Positions 7,129 to 13,886 of a stretch of 14,990 nucleotides of DNA are shown piece by piece. The translations under genes were made by a program, and so were the position numbers. Source of the DNA: an uncultured Clostridia bacterium (GTDB lineage: Bacteria; Bacillota; Clostridia; Oscillospirales; CAG-272); assembly GCA_946618395.1 (NCBI GenBank), contig CAMOLD010000020.1:1-14990 (forward strand). The letters are read 5' to 3'. Numbering within the stretch: the first letter of the stretch is position 1; every line of letters begins with the position of its first letter. The notes beneath the pieces were generated by a model. It worked only from the letters and a program-made list of their open reading frames with translations, was not told the origin of the DNA and searched no databases.

Positions 7129-7146
7129 GGCGGAGGACATTCCGCC
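7129..7146 (+). other. Intergenic hairpin after nusG
   Basis: GGCGGA (7129-7134) pairs perfectly with TCCGCC (7141-7146) around a 6-base loop. AAAATGCG follows rather than a T run, so it does not look like a full terminator. It may be part of the leader structure of rplK or protect an mRNA end. Confidence 0.5.
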
Positions 7147-7153
7147 AAAATGC

Positions 7154-7197
7154 GTGGGAGGAAGAAAAATTTTTGTAATTCTTCCGCAAAAAACCAC
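7154..7197 (+). promoter_or_regulatory. Probable ribosomal protein L1-binding leader of rplK-rplA
   Basis: GTGG (7154-7157) pairs with CCAC (7194-7197). An asymmetric internal loop (GA on one side, GCAAAAAA on the other) separates it from an inner 7-bp stem GGAAGAA/TTCTTCC (7160-7166 with 7179-7185). A GTGGGAG strand entering an asymmetric loop resembles the L1 site of 23S rRNA, and L1 is known to repress its own operon through a mimic of that site before rplK. The match is by eye only. Confidence 0.6.
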
Positions 7198-7218
7198 ATT
7201 GGAGGTTAGAAAACTACT

Positions 7219-7644
<426 letters not shown>

Positions 7645-7660
7645 AAGGAGGGCATGAACA

Positions 7661-8356
7661 ATGGCTAAATTCGGAAAAAAATACGCCGACAGCGTAAAAC
7701 TCTTTGATAAGAGCAAACAGTATGATCCCGCCGAGGCACTCTCCCTCGTTTGCCAGACTTCCAAGGCAAAATTTGACGAGACCATTGAGGTTCACGTCCG
7801 CCTGGGCGTTGACTCCCGCCATGCCGATCAACAGGTCCGCGGCGCAGTCGTTCTTCCCAACGGAACCGGTAAAACCATTAAAACCCTCGTTTTCGCCAAG
7901 GGCGACAACGTGCAGAAAGCACTTGACGCCGGCGCCGATTATGTTGGCGGTGCGGAATACGCCGATAAGATCGTCCAGGAAAACTGGTTCGATTTTGACG
8001 TTGTGATCGCTTCCCCCGATATGATGGCTGTCATTGGTAAACTTGGTAAAGTTTTGGGCCCCAAGGGCTTGATGCCTTCTCCCAAAGCAGGAACCGTTAC
8101 CCCCGACGTTGCCCGCGCCGTTACCGAAGCGAAAGCAGGTAAAATTGAGTATCGTCTGGATAAAACCAACATCATCCACTGCCCCATCGGCAAAGCTTCC
8201 TTCGGCGATGCAAAGCTGAAAGAGAACTTTGACACGCTGCTTGGCGCCATCATCAAGGCAAAGCCGGCATCCGCAAAGGGTCAGTATATCAAGAGCTGCG
8301 TAATCGCCTCTACCATGGGCCCCGGCATTAAGATCAACCAGGCAAAACTGGGCTGA
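7661..8356 (+). CDS. rplA: 50S ribosomal protein L1
   Basis: L1 forms the mobile stalk at the E site that helps release deacylated tRNA and commonly acts as the translational repressor of its own operon. The 231-residue protein has standard length and carries VVLPNGTGK, VIASPDMM, the signature LGKVLGPKGLMPSPKAGTVT in the central domain, and CVIASTMGPGIKI near the C-terminus. AAAGGAGGG (7644-7652) overlaps the rplK stop and lies 8 bases before the ATG. A strong terminator begins 21 bases after the stop, so rplJ and rplL are not part of this transcript. Confidence 0.97.
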   Translation: MAKFGKKYADSVKLFDKSKQYDPAEALSLVCQTSKAKFDETIEVHVRLGVDSRHADQQVRGAVVLPNGTGKTIKTLVFAKGDNVQKALDAGADYVGGAEYADKIVQENWFDFDVVIASPDMMAVIGKLGKVLGPKGLMPSPKAGTVTPDVARAVTEAKAGKIEYRLDKTNIIHCPIGKASFGDAKLKENFDTLLGAIIKAKPASAKGQYIKSCVIASTMGPGIKINQAKLG

Positions 8357-8377
8357 TTGAAGCCAACAAAAACCCAT

Positions 8378-8417
8378 AAAAAGGAGAGAACTTTTGCAAA
8401 AAAGTTCTCTCCTTTTT
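8378..8417 (+). terminator. Intrinsic terminator of the rpmG-rplA cluster
   Basis: A perfect 18-bp stem (8378-8395 with 8400-8417) has a GCAA loop. The 3' arm ends in TTTTT followed by ATTTAT. Its GGAGAGAAC core is G/C-moderate but long. Confidence 0.9.
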
Positions 8418-8561
8418 ATTTATGCTTGTCAAAAGGCAATGTCAAATCACTCGGCAATTTGCTCCGTCCTGTAAGAAATGACGCCCTCAAGACTGAACGC
8501 CCTTTTAAATATTCGTTGCTTGCAAATTTGACCTATTAATAACGGTAATCGGTTAAAATCC
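8418..8561 (+). other. Gene-free stretch with nothing recognised
   Basis: No credible gene, RNA or promoter is seen between the rplA terminator and the palindromic element. The only patterns are a TTGACC near 8528 without a well-placed -10, and two short GACGCCCT/GAACGCCCT look-alikes. Confidence 0.5.
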
Positions 8562-8683
8562 GGCTCCCTTGTGTAAAGGGAGCTGGCGAGCTTGCTCGAC
8601 TGAGGGATTGTTTTTACTAAACCGTTTCTTTTTTACAATCCCTCACCCGCGTCTCGCGGGAGCTCCCTTTGCACAAGGGAGCC
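8562..8683. repeat. 122-bp MITE-like palindromic element
   Basis: The ends GGCTCCCTTGTG...CACAAGGGAGCC form inverted repeats of 23 bp with a single mismatch. A second matching segment, TGAGGGATTGT/ACAATCCCTCA, lies further in. Between them are unrelated small hairpins: CGAG-CTTG-CTCG in the left arm and CCCGCG-TCT-CGCGGG in the right. The unpaired centre is ~20 bases. TTTTTTG follows the right end, so it could also end plus-strand transcription. No coding capacity and no clear target-site duplication are visible. Confidence 0.8.
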
Positions 8684-8742
8684 TTTTTTGATAATTTATC
8701 ACGAATATAAAACGTTCATCAGTATAAAAGCATTCTTTTCTT

Positions 8743-8818
8743 GGAGTTTTCTATCAGCAAAAGCTCCTTTGAAAACCCCCTCTTATCGTGCGATTTTTGA
8801 GTCGCAAAAAGGAGGGGG
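8743..8818. other. Hairpins between the MITE-like element and the minus-strand terminator
   Basis: GGAGTTTT (8743-8750) pairs with AAAAGCTCC (8759-8767) with one bulge. CCCCCTC (8776-8782) pairs with GAGGGGG (8812-8818). The latter shares 8814-8818 with the next hairpin, so the two cannot form together. Confidence 0.45.
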
Positions 8819-8844
8819 ACATTTTCTTTTAAGAAAAGTCCCCC
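8814..8844 (-). terminator. Terminator of the hisS-led minus-strand gene run
   Basis: On the minus strand GGGGGAC (8844-8838) pairs with GTCCCCC (8820-8814), with an inner TTTTCTT/AAGAAAA stem and one bulged base. TCCTTTTTG follows (8813-8805). It lies 20 bases after the stop of the last gene of that run. Confidence 0.8.
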
Positions 8845-8863
8845 GCCCCTCTGCATATTCCGC

Positions 8864-9580
8864 TCAATCCTTCACCAGCGCCTCGATGGCTTTGCGCTCG
8901 GACGAAGAGAGCTTGACCGGGATATTTTCGGATTCCGAATCCCAAAGGCAAAGCGTTCCGTAAACGGGCGGATCCTCCTGGGCAAGGTCGCCGATCCAGA
9001 ACACGTCCGCAAAAACGCCGTCGGTGTCCTCTTCCAGCCAAACGCCGTCAAAGGTATAGCGGAAGTAGGTGTAAAGCGAGGTCTCCTCGCGCACCGGATC
9101 GGAGGAGGCATAATAGCGTGTTTCGGCAAGCGTTGCCGGGTTGTTGTTGTCCTTTTTGTTCGTTGGCGTCAGGTCGGTGGTGCGCAACAGTGAAACAACA
9201 AAATGGGTGCCGGATTTTTCGGGCAGAGCGTCCAGTCCTTTGTCCTCTTTGAGGTGGCGCAGGGTGCTTTTGTTATAGCGGAAAACCAGCTGCACCTGCC
9301 CCGCGTCGGGAAAGAAAACGCACTGCACCACCGAAAAATAGCCGGCGTTCTTTGCCCCCCGGGTAATGGTCGCCTGCTCCTGCCGGAAAGCGGTCAGGTT
9401 GCCGTCGGCGGCAACGTAGGCGCTCGCCAGAACTTCATTCGGCTGGATATATTTCACCTTTTTGGGAATGCCCGCCGAGCAAAACCGCCAAAAAATGATG
9501 CCGTTGACGCCCAAAATGAGCGCAAACAGAAAAAAGCGGAAGATCCTGCGCACAATGCGCGGCGCTCTTGCTCTTTCCAT
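8864..9580 (-). CDS. Membrane-anchored protein of unknown function
   Basis: The protein has 238 residues. A basic N-terminus (RARAPRIVRR) is followed by one hydrophobic segment (~13-31), so it should be anchored with residues ~36-238 outside the cell. The exposed part alternates hydrophobic and polar residues, as in a beta-rich domain, and contains YSVVQ-type and YTYFRYTFDGVW segments, but I recognise no family. ATG 9580 is preceded by GGGGG rather than AGGAGG. It is last in a minus-strand run, 67 bases after ruvX, and has its own terminator downstream. An insertion or envelope-assembly role is possible but not supported by any motif. Confidence 0.72.
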   Translation of the reverse strand: MERARAPRIVRRIFRFFLFALILGVNGIIFWRFCSAGIPKKVKYIQPNEVLASAYVAADGNLTAFRQEQATITRGAKNAGYFSVVQCVFFPDAGQVQLVFRYNKSTLRHLKEDKGLDALPEKSGTHFVVSLLRTTDLTPTNKKDNNNPATLAETRYYASSDPVREETSLYTYFRYTFDGVWLEEDTDGVFADVFWIGDLAQEDPPVYGTLCLWDSESENIPVKLSSSERKAIEALVKD

Positions 9581-9597
9581 GGCGGTTCCCCCTTTCC

Positions 9598-9633
9598 CCC
9601 GCTTTTTGAAAAAAGCGGGACCAAAAACTTTTA
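9598..9633 (-). repeat. Hairpin repeat after ruvX, AAAGTTTTTGG type
   Basis: On the minus strand AAAAGTTTTTGG (9633-9622) leads into CCCGCTTTTT (9619-9610) paired with AAAAAGCGGG (9607-9598). The loop is only two bases and no T run follows. A related but less perfect block lies after hisS. Confidence 0.6.
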
Positions 9634-9647
9634 TTCTTTGTGAGCTG

Positions 9648-10109
9648 TTACTTCAAATTTTTCAGCAGGTCCAGCGCGTTTTGCAGGATGATTTGCGCCG
9701 AGAGGGTATCGATGACCCCTTTGCGGTTTTTGCCGCGCGTGTTGGTTTCGTTCAGGTAGCGGGACGCCGAAACGGTGGTCAACCGCTCGTCCATCATGGC
9801 AACGCGGATTTCCGGGCATTTCCCGGCAACCAGCCCGGCAAACTCGCGGCAGCGCGCGGCGCGAAAGCCCTCGCTTCCATCCATGTTGCGCGGAAGCCCC
9901 ACCACAACGCAGGCAACGCCCTTTTCGGCAGCGACGGCGGCAACTGCCGCCGCCGTTTTTTCAATTCCGCCGGGGCTGATATAGCCAATGCCCGAGGCAA
10001 GAAACCGCGAGGGGTCCGAGAGCGCAAGCCCGGTGCGCGTATCTCCAAAATCCACGCCCAGAATGCGCCCGGAGGTGTTTTTCAGCTCTGCAACTGTGCA
10101 AAGATCCAT
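9648..10109 (-). CDS. ruvX: Putative pre-16S rRNA nuclease / Holliday junction resolvase-like YqgF
   Basis: YqgF/RuvX is an RNase H-fold nuclease implicated in processing the 16S rRNA 5' end; a Holliday-junction role was proposed earlier. The 153-residue protein shows RILGVDFGDTRTGLALSD (15-32), VVVGLPRNMDGSEG (68-81), MDERLTT (106-112) and KGVIDTLSA (130-138). The acidic triad is D20, E108 and D134. Its N-terminus is about 14 residues longer than the usual MR-I-LG-D start, but GGGAG lies 8 bases before ATG 10109, supporting it. This start makes the gene overlap the upstream hydrolase by 28 bases, suggesting translational coupling. Confidence 0.92.
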   Translation of the reverse strand: MDLCTVAELKNTSGRILGVDFGDTRTGLALSDPSRFLASGIGYISPGGIEKTAAAVAAVAAEKGVACVVVGLPRNMDGSEGFRAARCREFAGLVAGKCPEIRVAMMDERLTTVSASRYLNETNTRGKNRKGVIDTLSAQIILQNALDLLKNLK

Positions 10110-11005
10110 TCGTTCAACTCCCGATAGACTTTTTCTTTTCCAATCTCGTTCAAAATCTCATGGCGCATGCCGGGGAACATTTTTAAGGTCACATTCTTCA
10201 TTCCGGCGTCGGTCATGCGGTCGGCAACCGTGCGCGGCCCTTTGCCAAAGGCGCCAACCGGGTCTTCCTCGCCGGCGGTCACCAACACGGGCAAATCCTT
10301 TGGCAGTTTCCCTGCCCAATCCTTGGCGTTTGCCCAGGCAACCAGCGTGAACAGGTCGTGGTAAGCGCGGACGGTGAAAATGTAGGCGCAGAACGGATCG
10401 CTGTTGTATTTGTCAACCACCGCCTTGTCGTGCGTCAACCAGGCGTTGACCGGTTCGCCCTTTTCGATCATTTTATAGTAGCCGGTAAAGGCAATGTTCT
10501 TCAGCATTTTGGAGCGGTGACGTTCGCCGCAAAAGGTCATAATGGTTTTTGCCATGGCTTTTCCTGCTCCGGCAGGCGCCTCGGGGCCTCCGGTGCCGCA
10601 AATGATTGCCGCGCGGTAGGCATCCCCGTGGCGGGCGAGCACCTCGCGCGCAATGAACGAGCCCATGCTATGCCCAAACAGGATGACCGGCGCGTCGGGA
10701 TAGTCCTCCTTCACCTTTTCGGTCAGGGCAAAAACGTCCTCCACCAAAAAGTCGGCGCCGCCGCCCTTGGCGGTAAAGCCGAGGTCATCCGGCGTGGGTG
10801 CGGTGTTGCCGTGCCCCAGGTGGTCGTGCCCGACAACCAGAATTCCGGCTTCGGCAAGCGTTTTGGCATAATCCTCGTATCTGCCAAAATATTCGCACAT
10901 TCCGTGCACGATTTGCAGCACGGCGCGCGGCTCCCCCTCGGGGAAAACGCAGTAGCAGGCAAGCTTGGTCTTGCCATCCTTGGATAACATACGGAACTGT
11001 TCCAT
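10082..11005 (-). CDS. Alpha/beta hydrolase, monoacylglycerol lipase-like
   Basis: This is a serine hydrolase of the Hydrolase_4/S33 type, predicted to cleave an acyl ester such as a monoglyceride or lysophospholipid. It has 307 residues from ATG 11005, chosen because AAAGGAG lies 9 bases upstream; an open frame extends to 11050 without such support. The catalytic triad is visible: S113 in GHSMGS, D248 in AGEEDPVG and H282 in GMRHEIL. HGMCEYFGRYEDYA (34-47) carries the oxyanion strand, and a lid-like insert spans ~140-215. There is no signal peptide. A weak promoter (TTGTTT 11050-11045, 17 bases, TATAAG 11027-11022) lies just upstream. The gene overlaps ruvX by 28 bases. Substrate is unknown. 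Confidence 0.88.
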   Translation of the reverse strand: MEQFRMLSKDGKTKLACYCVFPEGEPRAVLQIVHGMCEYFGRYEDYAKTLAEAGILVVGHDHLGHGNTAPTPDDLGFTAKGGGADFLVEDVFALTEKVKEDYPDAPVILFGHSMGSFIAREVLARHGDAYRAAIICGTGGPEAPAGAGKAMAKTIMTFCGERHRSKMLKNIAFTGYYKMIEKGEPVNAWLTHDKAVVDKYNSDPFCAYIFTVRAYHDLFTLVAWANAKDWAGKLPKDLPVLVTAGEEDPVGAFGKGPRTVADRMTDAGMKNVTLKMFPGMRHEILNEIGKEKVYRELNEWIFAQLQS

Positions 11006-11071
11006 GGTTCTCGACTCCTTTCTTATATTGCAATTTGCCTTTTCAAACAAGATATAAAAATCAGCCTGTTC

Positions 11072-12205
11072 TCAGCGTTTGTCTTTTGCGTTTTCCTCTT
11101 TCGGCTCAAACAATTTGCTCATCTTGTTTCGGATTCCGTTTTCCGCCCGGATCAAATGCTTTTTGACCCGCAAAAGGGTAAACAGGCCAAGGCGGCACAA
11201 ATCCGCCAGGCCGCAAACAAGAAAAACCGCAACGGTTGCCAAAAGAACTGCCAAAAGAGAAATCATCGGGTTCAGCTCTGTAAATATTTCGGTTTTATCC
11301 ATAATCGTTTTCCAAATAAACGGAGAATCCATTTGTGTAATATAAATGCCGAATGTAAGCGGCGCAACAAAGGATATGAAAAGGGGCTTTTTGGAAAAAC
11401 TCTTACGGGAAAAAATGCAAAGGAACAGAACGGCAATCGCAAGAATGGTGGGAGAAGTATAGCCAATGAGCAACCCGCTGAATTTAATTTTGTCAAAGAC
11501 CTTTAACGTCACAAGCGAAATCACCAGCTTGCTAAGCCATGTAAAGGCAACGATCCCGATCAAAGCCACACGCAGTTTCCATGTTTGAACCTTGCCGAGC
11601 AAATTGTTTTTCTTGATATAGCCTCCGATAAGATAGAGCAATACAAGCCAGACAACAGAGTATCCGTTATCCAAGTTGAATACGTCCTCCCGGATGGTAG
11701 AAAGGCCGGTGAATAGAACGGTTATTGCAAGGAGCAAAAGCCCCATTCCCCGATTGGAAAAACGATTCAAAAGGAAGTTCAAGAAGGGCATGAACAAAAA
11801 CAAAGCAAAATATGCGGTAAAATACCAATACTTTGAAAATGTAACCGGAAGAACGGCGACAAGAAAATCTTTGAGTCCGACGGTGCCGGGCATAACAAAG
11901 CGGGTAACCAACGTTGTCAGCAACGAAAGAAAAACAACCTGTAACCACAAATAAACGAGATTGGAAATCTTGAATTTGGAGGTGATTCCTACATACCCGG
12001 ATATCAGCGCATAGCAGTTTACCGCGCAAAAGCAGAAAATATAGAAAAACCATGCCAGCTGCCCACGGACGGTGATTTTATCCTCAATCAAAATGCCGCT
12101 GTGTCCAAAGACATGAATTGCGCTTACCATTACCATTGAAACAATTCGCAGCAAATCTACGCCGTAATTGCGTTCTTTGTGTTGTAAAACGGTTGCTTCC
12201 GTCAT
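11072..12205 (-). CDS. Membrane acyltransferase family 3 protein
   Basis: This is a predicted integral-membrane O-acyltransferase that would modify a sugar, cell-wall or exopolysaccharide group. It has 377 residues from ATG 12205. The N-terminal NYGVDLLRIVSMVMVSAIHV (13-32) followed by FGHSG is the family signature, with H31 and H35 as likely catalytic positions. About ten hydrophobic helices follow, and the tail is basic (RVKKHLIRAENGIRNKMSK). The DNA is visibly AT-richer than its neighbours: 21 of 60 G/C at 11761-11820 against 39 of 60 at 12541-12600 in hisS. No polysaccharide genes are nearby, so it looks like a single acquired gene between hisS and the hydrolase. The ribosome binding site (GAGAGG, ~13 bases away) is weak. 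Confidence 0.85.
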   Translation of the reverse strand: MTEATVLQHKERNYGVDLLRIVSMVMVSAIHVFGHSGILIEDKITVRGQLAWFFYIFCFCAVNCYALISGYVGITSKFKISNLVYLWLQVVFLSLLTTLVTRFVMPGTVGLKDFLVAVLPVTFSKYWYFTAYFALFLFMPFLNFLLNRFSNRGMGLLLLAITVLFTGLSTIREDVFNLDNGYSVVWLVLLYLIGGYIKKNNLLGKVQTWKLRVALIGIVAFTWLSKLVISLVTLKVFDKIKFSGLLIGYTSPTILAIAVLFLCIFSRKSFSKKPLFISFVAPLTFGIYITQMDSPFIWKTIMDKTEIFTELNPMISLLAVLLATVAVFLVCGLADLCRLGLFTLLRVKKHLIRAENGIRNKMSKLFEPKEENAKDKR

Positions 12206-12239
12206 AATTTCCGGGTACCTCTCTGTTTGAGATTTTTTA

Positions 12240-12258
12240 TTCGCGCCTGCGGCGCGAA
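12240..12258. other. Short hairpin before the acyltransferase
   Basis: TTCGCGCC (12240-12247) pairs perfectly with GGCGCGAA (12251-12258) around TGC. On the minus strand TAAAAAATC follows instead of a T run, so it is not a clear terminator. Confidence 0.55.
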
Positions 12259-12275
12259 GGAAGGTCACGGGCTTT

Positions 12276-12308
12276 CCGGCTTTTTTGAAAAAAACCTCGG
12301 CAAAAAAC
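12276..12308 (-). repeat. Hairpin repeat after hisS, AAAGTTTTTTG type
   Basis: Starting at the hisS stop on the minus strand, AAGTTTTTTG is followed by CCGAGG plus a T run and then an A run plus GCCGG. Together they form an imperfect A/T-rich hairpin. The order of parts matches the block after ruvX (9633-9598). Confidence 0.45.
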
Positions 12309-12310
12309 TT

Positions 12311-13603
12311 TCAATCAAACGCTTTTTCGATGTCTTTCAGCGGAACTTCGCGCTCCTCGCGGGCGGCAAGGTCTTTGATTTTTACAACGCCGCGCGCATA
12401 TTCGTCGCCGCCCAGCACCAAAAGATGCGTGCAGTCGGTCTTTACGGCGTATTCCAGCTGTTTGCCGAATTTCTTTTGCCCCAGGTAGAGCGAGGCGCAA
12501 ATGCCGGCATCGCGCAACCGCTCGGTCAGTTTGAGGTAAACTTCGTAGGGGACGTCGTCAAAGCGCGCGACCAGCACCTTTTTCCCGCCGCCGAACGACG
12601 CCGGAATCAGATTGTGGCTCGTCAAAAAGTTTTCCAACGTCACGTCGCCCATACCGAACCCGACGCCCGAAACCTTTGCGTTCTTGACGAACAGACCCAC
12701 AAGATTATCATATCTTCCGCCGCCGAACATGGCGCGGTTGTTCTCCGGCGCGTTGTCAAACACTTCAAACACCGTTCCGGTATAGTAATCCAGCCCGCGG
12801 ACAATGCCGAAGTCGAATTTGCAGTAGGAGTCAACGCCCAGCTGTTCCAGCTGTTCAAACAGGGCAAGCAGTTCGCCCGCACCGACAGAATCCGGGCAAA
12901 GGGCGGTCGCCTCGCGGACGGTCATATTGTAAATCGAATCGATTTTTGCAATTTTTTCCGGGGTTAGCCCCAGCGCCGTCAAGTCGCGCTCGTAAACCTC
13001 GCGCGGCACCTTTGCCCGGCGGTCAATGACTTTGGAAATCGCCTTTGCGTCGGCGCCCTCGCCGGTAACGGCGGCAATAACGTCGTTGAAGAACCGGCGG
13101 TTGTTGATGCGAACGGTGAACATCTGCTCGTCCGCCCCGAAGGCGCGCAAAATGCGAATGGCGGCAAGGATACATTCCAGGTCGGCCTCATAGCCATCGC
13201 ACCCGAAAATATCCACGTTGAGCTGCCAGAACTCGCGCAAGCGCCCGCGCTGGGTCGCCTCGTAGCGATACATATTGGGGAAGGAGAACCATTTAAGGGG
13301 GAAGGTCATCTCGCCGATTTTTGCCGCCACCATGCGCGCCACGGTGGGCGTCATTTCGGGGCGGATGGCAACCGAGCGGCCGCCGCGGTCAACAAAATTA
13401 TAGGTCTGTTTGCCGGCAAGCTCCTCGCCGCTCTTGGCGGCGTAAAGATCCAAAGATTCCAGCATGGGGCCGTTGTATTCCTCAAAGGCGGCGTTTTCCA
13501 GCTCGCGGCGGATCACGCCGAAAAACCAGTTGCGCAGGCGCATTTCGGCGGGGTAAAAATCCCGCGTGCCTTTATAGGGTTGGGTGGAGAGTTTTTCGCT
13601 CAT
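12311..13603 (-). CDS. hisS: Histidine-tRNA ligase
   Basis: Class II aminoacyl-tRNA synthetase that charges tRNA-His. The 430-residue protein has PYKGTRDFYP (9-18), the motif 1 region around residues 44-60, RPEMTP (81-86), motif 2 RYEATQRGRLREFWQLNVD (113-131), the histidine-specific RGLDYYTG (269-276), and the GGGRYDNL and GVGFGMG segments of motif 3. Residues ~335-430 form the anticodon-binding domain, which separates it from the HisZ paralogue. AAAGGA is 6 bases before ATG 13603, and a promoter lies at 13691-13663. It heads the minus-strand run. aspS, often next to hisS in Firmicutes, is absent; an acyltransferase gene follows instead. Confidence 0.96.
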   Translation of the reverse strand: MSEKLSTQPYKGTRDFYPAEMRLRNWFFGVIRRELENAAFEEYNGPMLESLDLYAAKSGEELAGKQTYNFVDRGGRSVAIRPEMTPTVARMVAAKIGEMTFPLKWFSFPNMYRYEATQRGRLREFWQLNVDIFGCDGYEADLECILAAIRILRAFGADEQMFTVRINNRRFFNDVIAAVTGEGADAKAISKVIDRRAKVPREVYERDLTALGLTPEKIAKIDSIYNMTVREATALCPDSVGAGELLALFEQLEQLGVDSYCKFDFGIVRGLDYYTGTVFEVFDNAPENNRAMFGGGRYDNLVGLFVKNAKVSGVGFGMGDVTLENFLTSHNLIPASFGGGKKVLVARFDDVPYEVYLKLTERLRDAGICASLYLGQKKFGKQLEYAVKTDCTHLLVLGGDEYARGVVKIKDLAAREEREVPLKDIEKAFD

Positions 13604-13662
13604 ATCGTTTCCTTTCGTGCCGCGTTTTGCGGCTTTTGACGAAAAAAGATTTCATTGATTTT

Positions 13663-13691
13663 ATTATAGCATTTCCCACGGCGATTTTCAA
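13663..13691 (-). promoter_or_regulatory. hisS promoter
   Basis: On the minus strand TTGAAA (13691-13686), a 17-base spacer and TATAAT (13668-13663) predict a start near 13656, ~50 bases before the hisS ATG. The leader is too short for a typical T-box, and none is seen. Confidence 0.8.
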
Positions 13692-13730
13692 GAACTCCGC
13701 AATATTTTTTGAAAGAAGAACAGCCATCAT

Positions 13731-13849
13731 TTGCGTCTTTGGCGCAACATTGTGGTGGGAGTTTCTATATAACGTGCCGCAGGCACTCATCACGCGCGCA
13801 GCGCTCATCACTGCGCAAAGCGCATCATCACGTTCCGCGCCGGCGGAAC
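13731..13849. repeat. Array of small hairpins separated by GTGATGA/TCATCAC
   Basis: Four consecutive palindromes lie at 13774-13786 (GTGCC-GCA-GGCAC), 13794-13804 (GCGC-GCA-GCGC), 13812-13824 (TGCGC-AAA-GCGCA) and 13832-13849 (GTTCCGC-GCCG-GCGGAAC). Each of the first three is followed by TCATCAC (13787-13793, 13805-13811, 13825-13831) and the last by TCATAACTG. A more distant hairpin, TTGCGT/GCGCAA (13731-13747), is flanked by CCATCAT. The stems differ in sequence while the spacer is constant. Confidence 0.75.
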
Positions 13850-13858
13850 TCATAACTG

Positions 13859-13886
13859 AAAAAAGCAGGCGAAAGCGTGCTTTTTT
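13859..13886 (-). terminator. Terminator of the merR-type gene
   Basis: The two arms AAAAAAGCA and TGCTTTTTT (13859-13867, 13878-13886) pair, with one inner mismatch and two further pairs, around a four-base loop. It directly abuts the regulator stop and has a T run in both directions. Confidence 0.8.

Noticed and set aside
7654..7668. Four-codon open frame over the rplA start
   Set aside because: Only two bases separate it from the ribosome binding site, too close to be used, and the overlap is probably chance.
8357..8539. Plus-strand 60-codon frame after rplA
   Set aside because: It starts immediately after the rplA stop and reads through the terminator stem; composition is not protein-like.
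13604..13656. T-box leader for hisS
   Set aside because: The leader is only ~50 nt and has no T-box or specifier stem.
13787..13831. Box C-like RUGAUGA motifs suggesting C/D guide RNAs
   Set aside because: GTGATGA matches box C by letter, but there are no paired D boxes and such RNAs are archaeal or eukaryotic.
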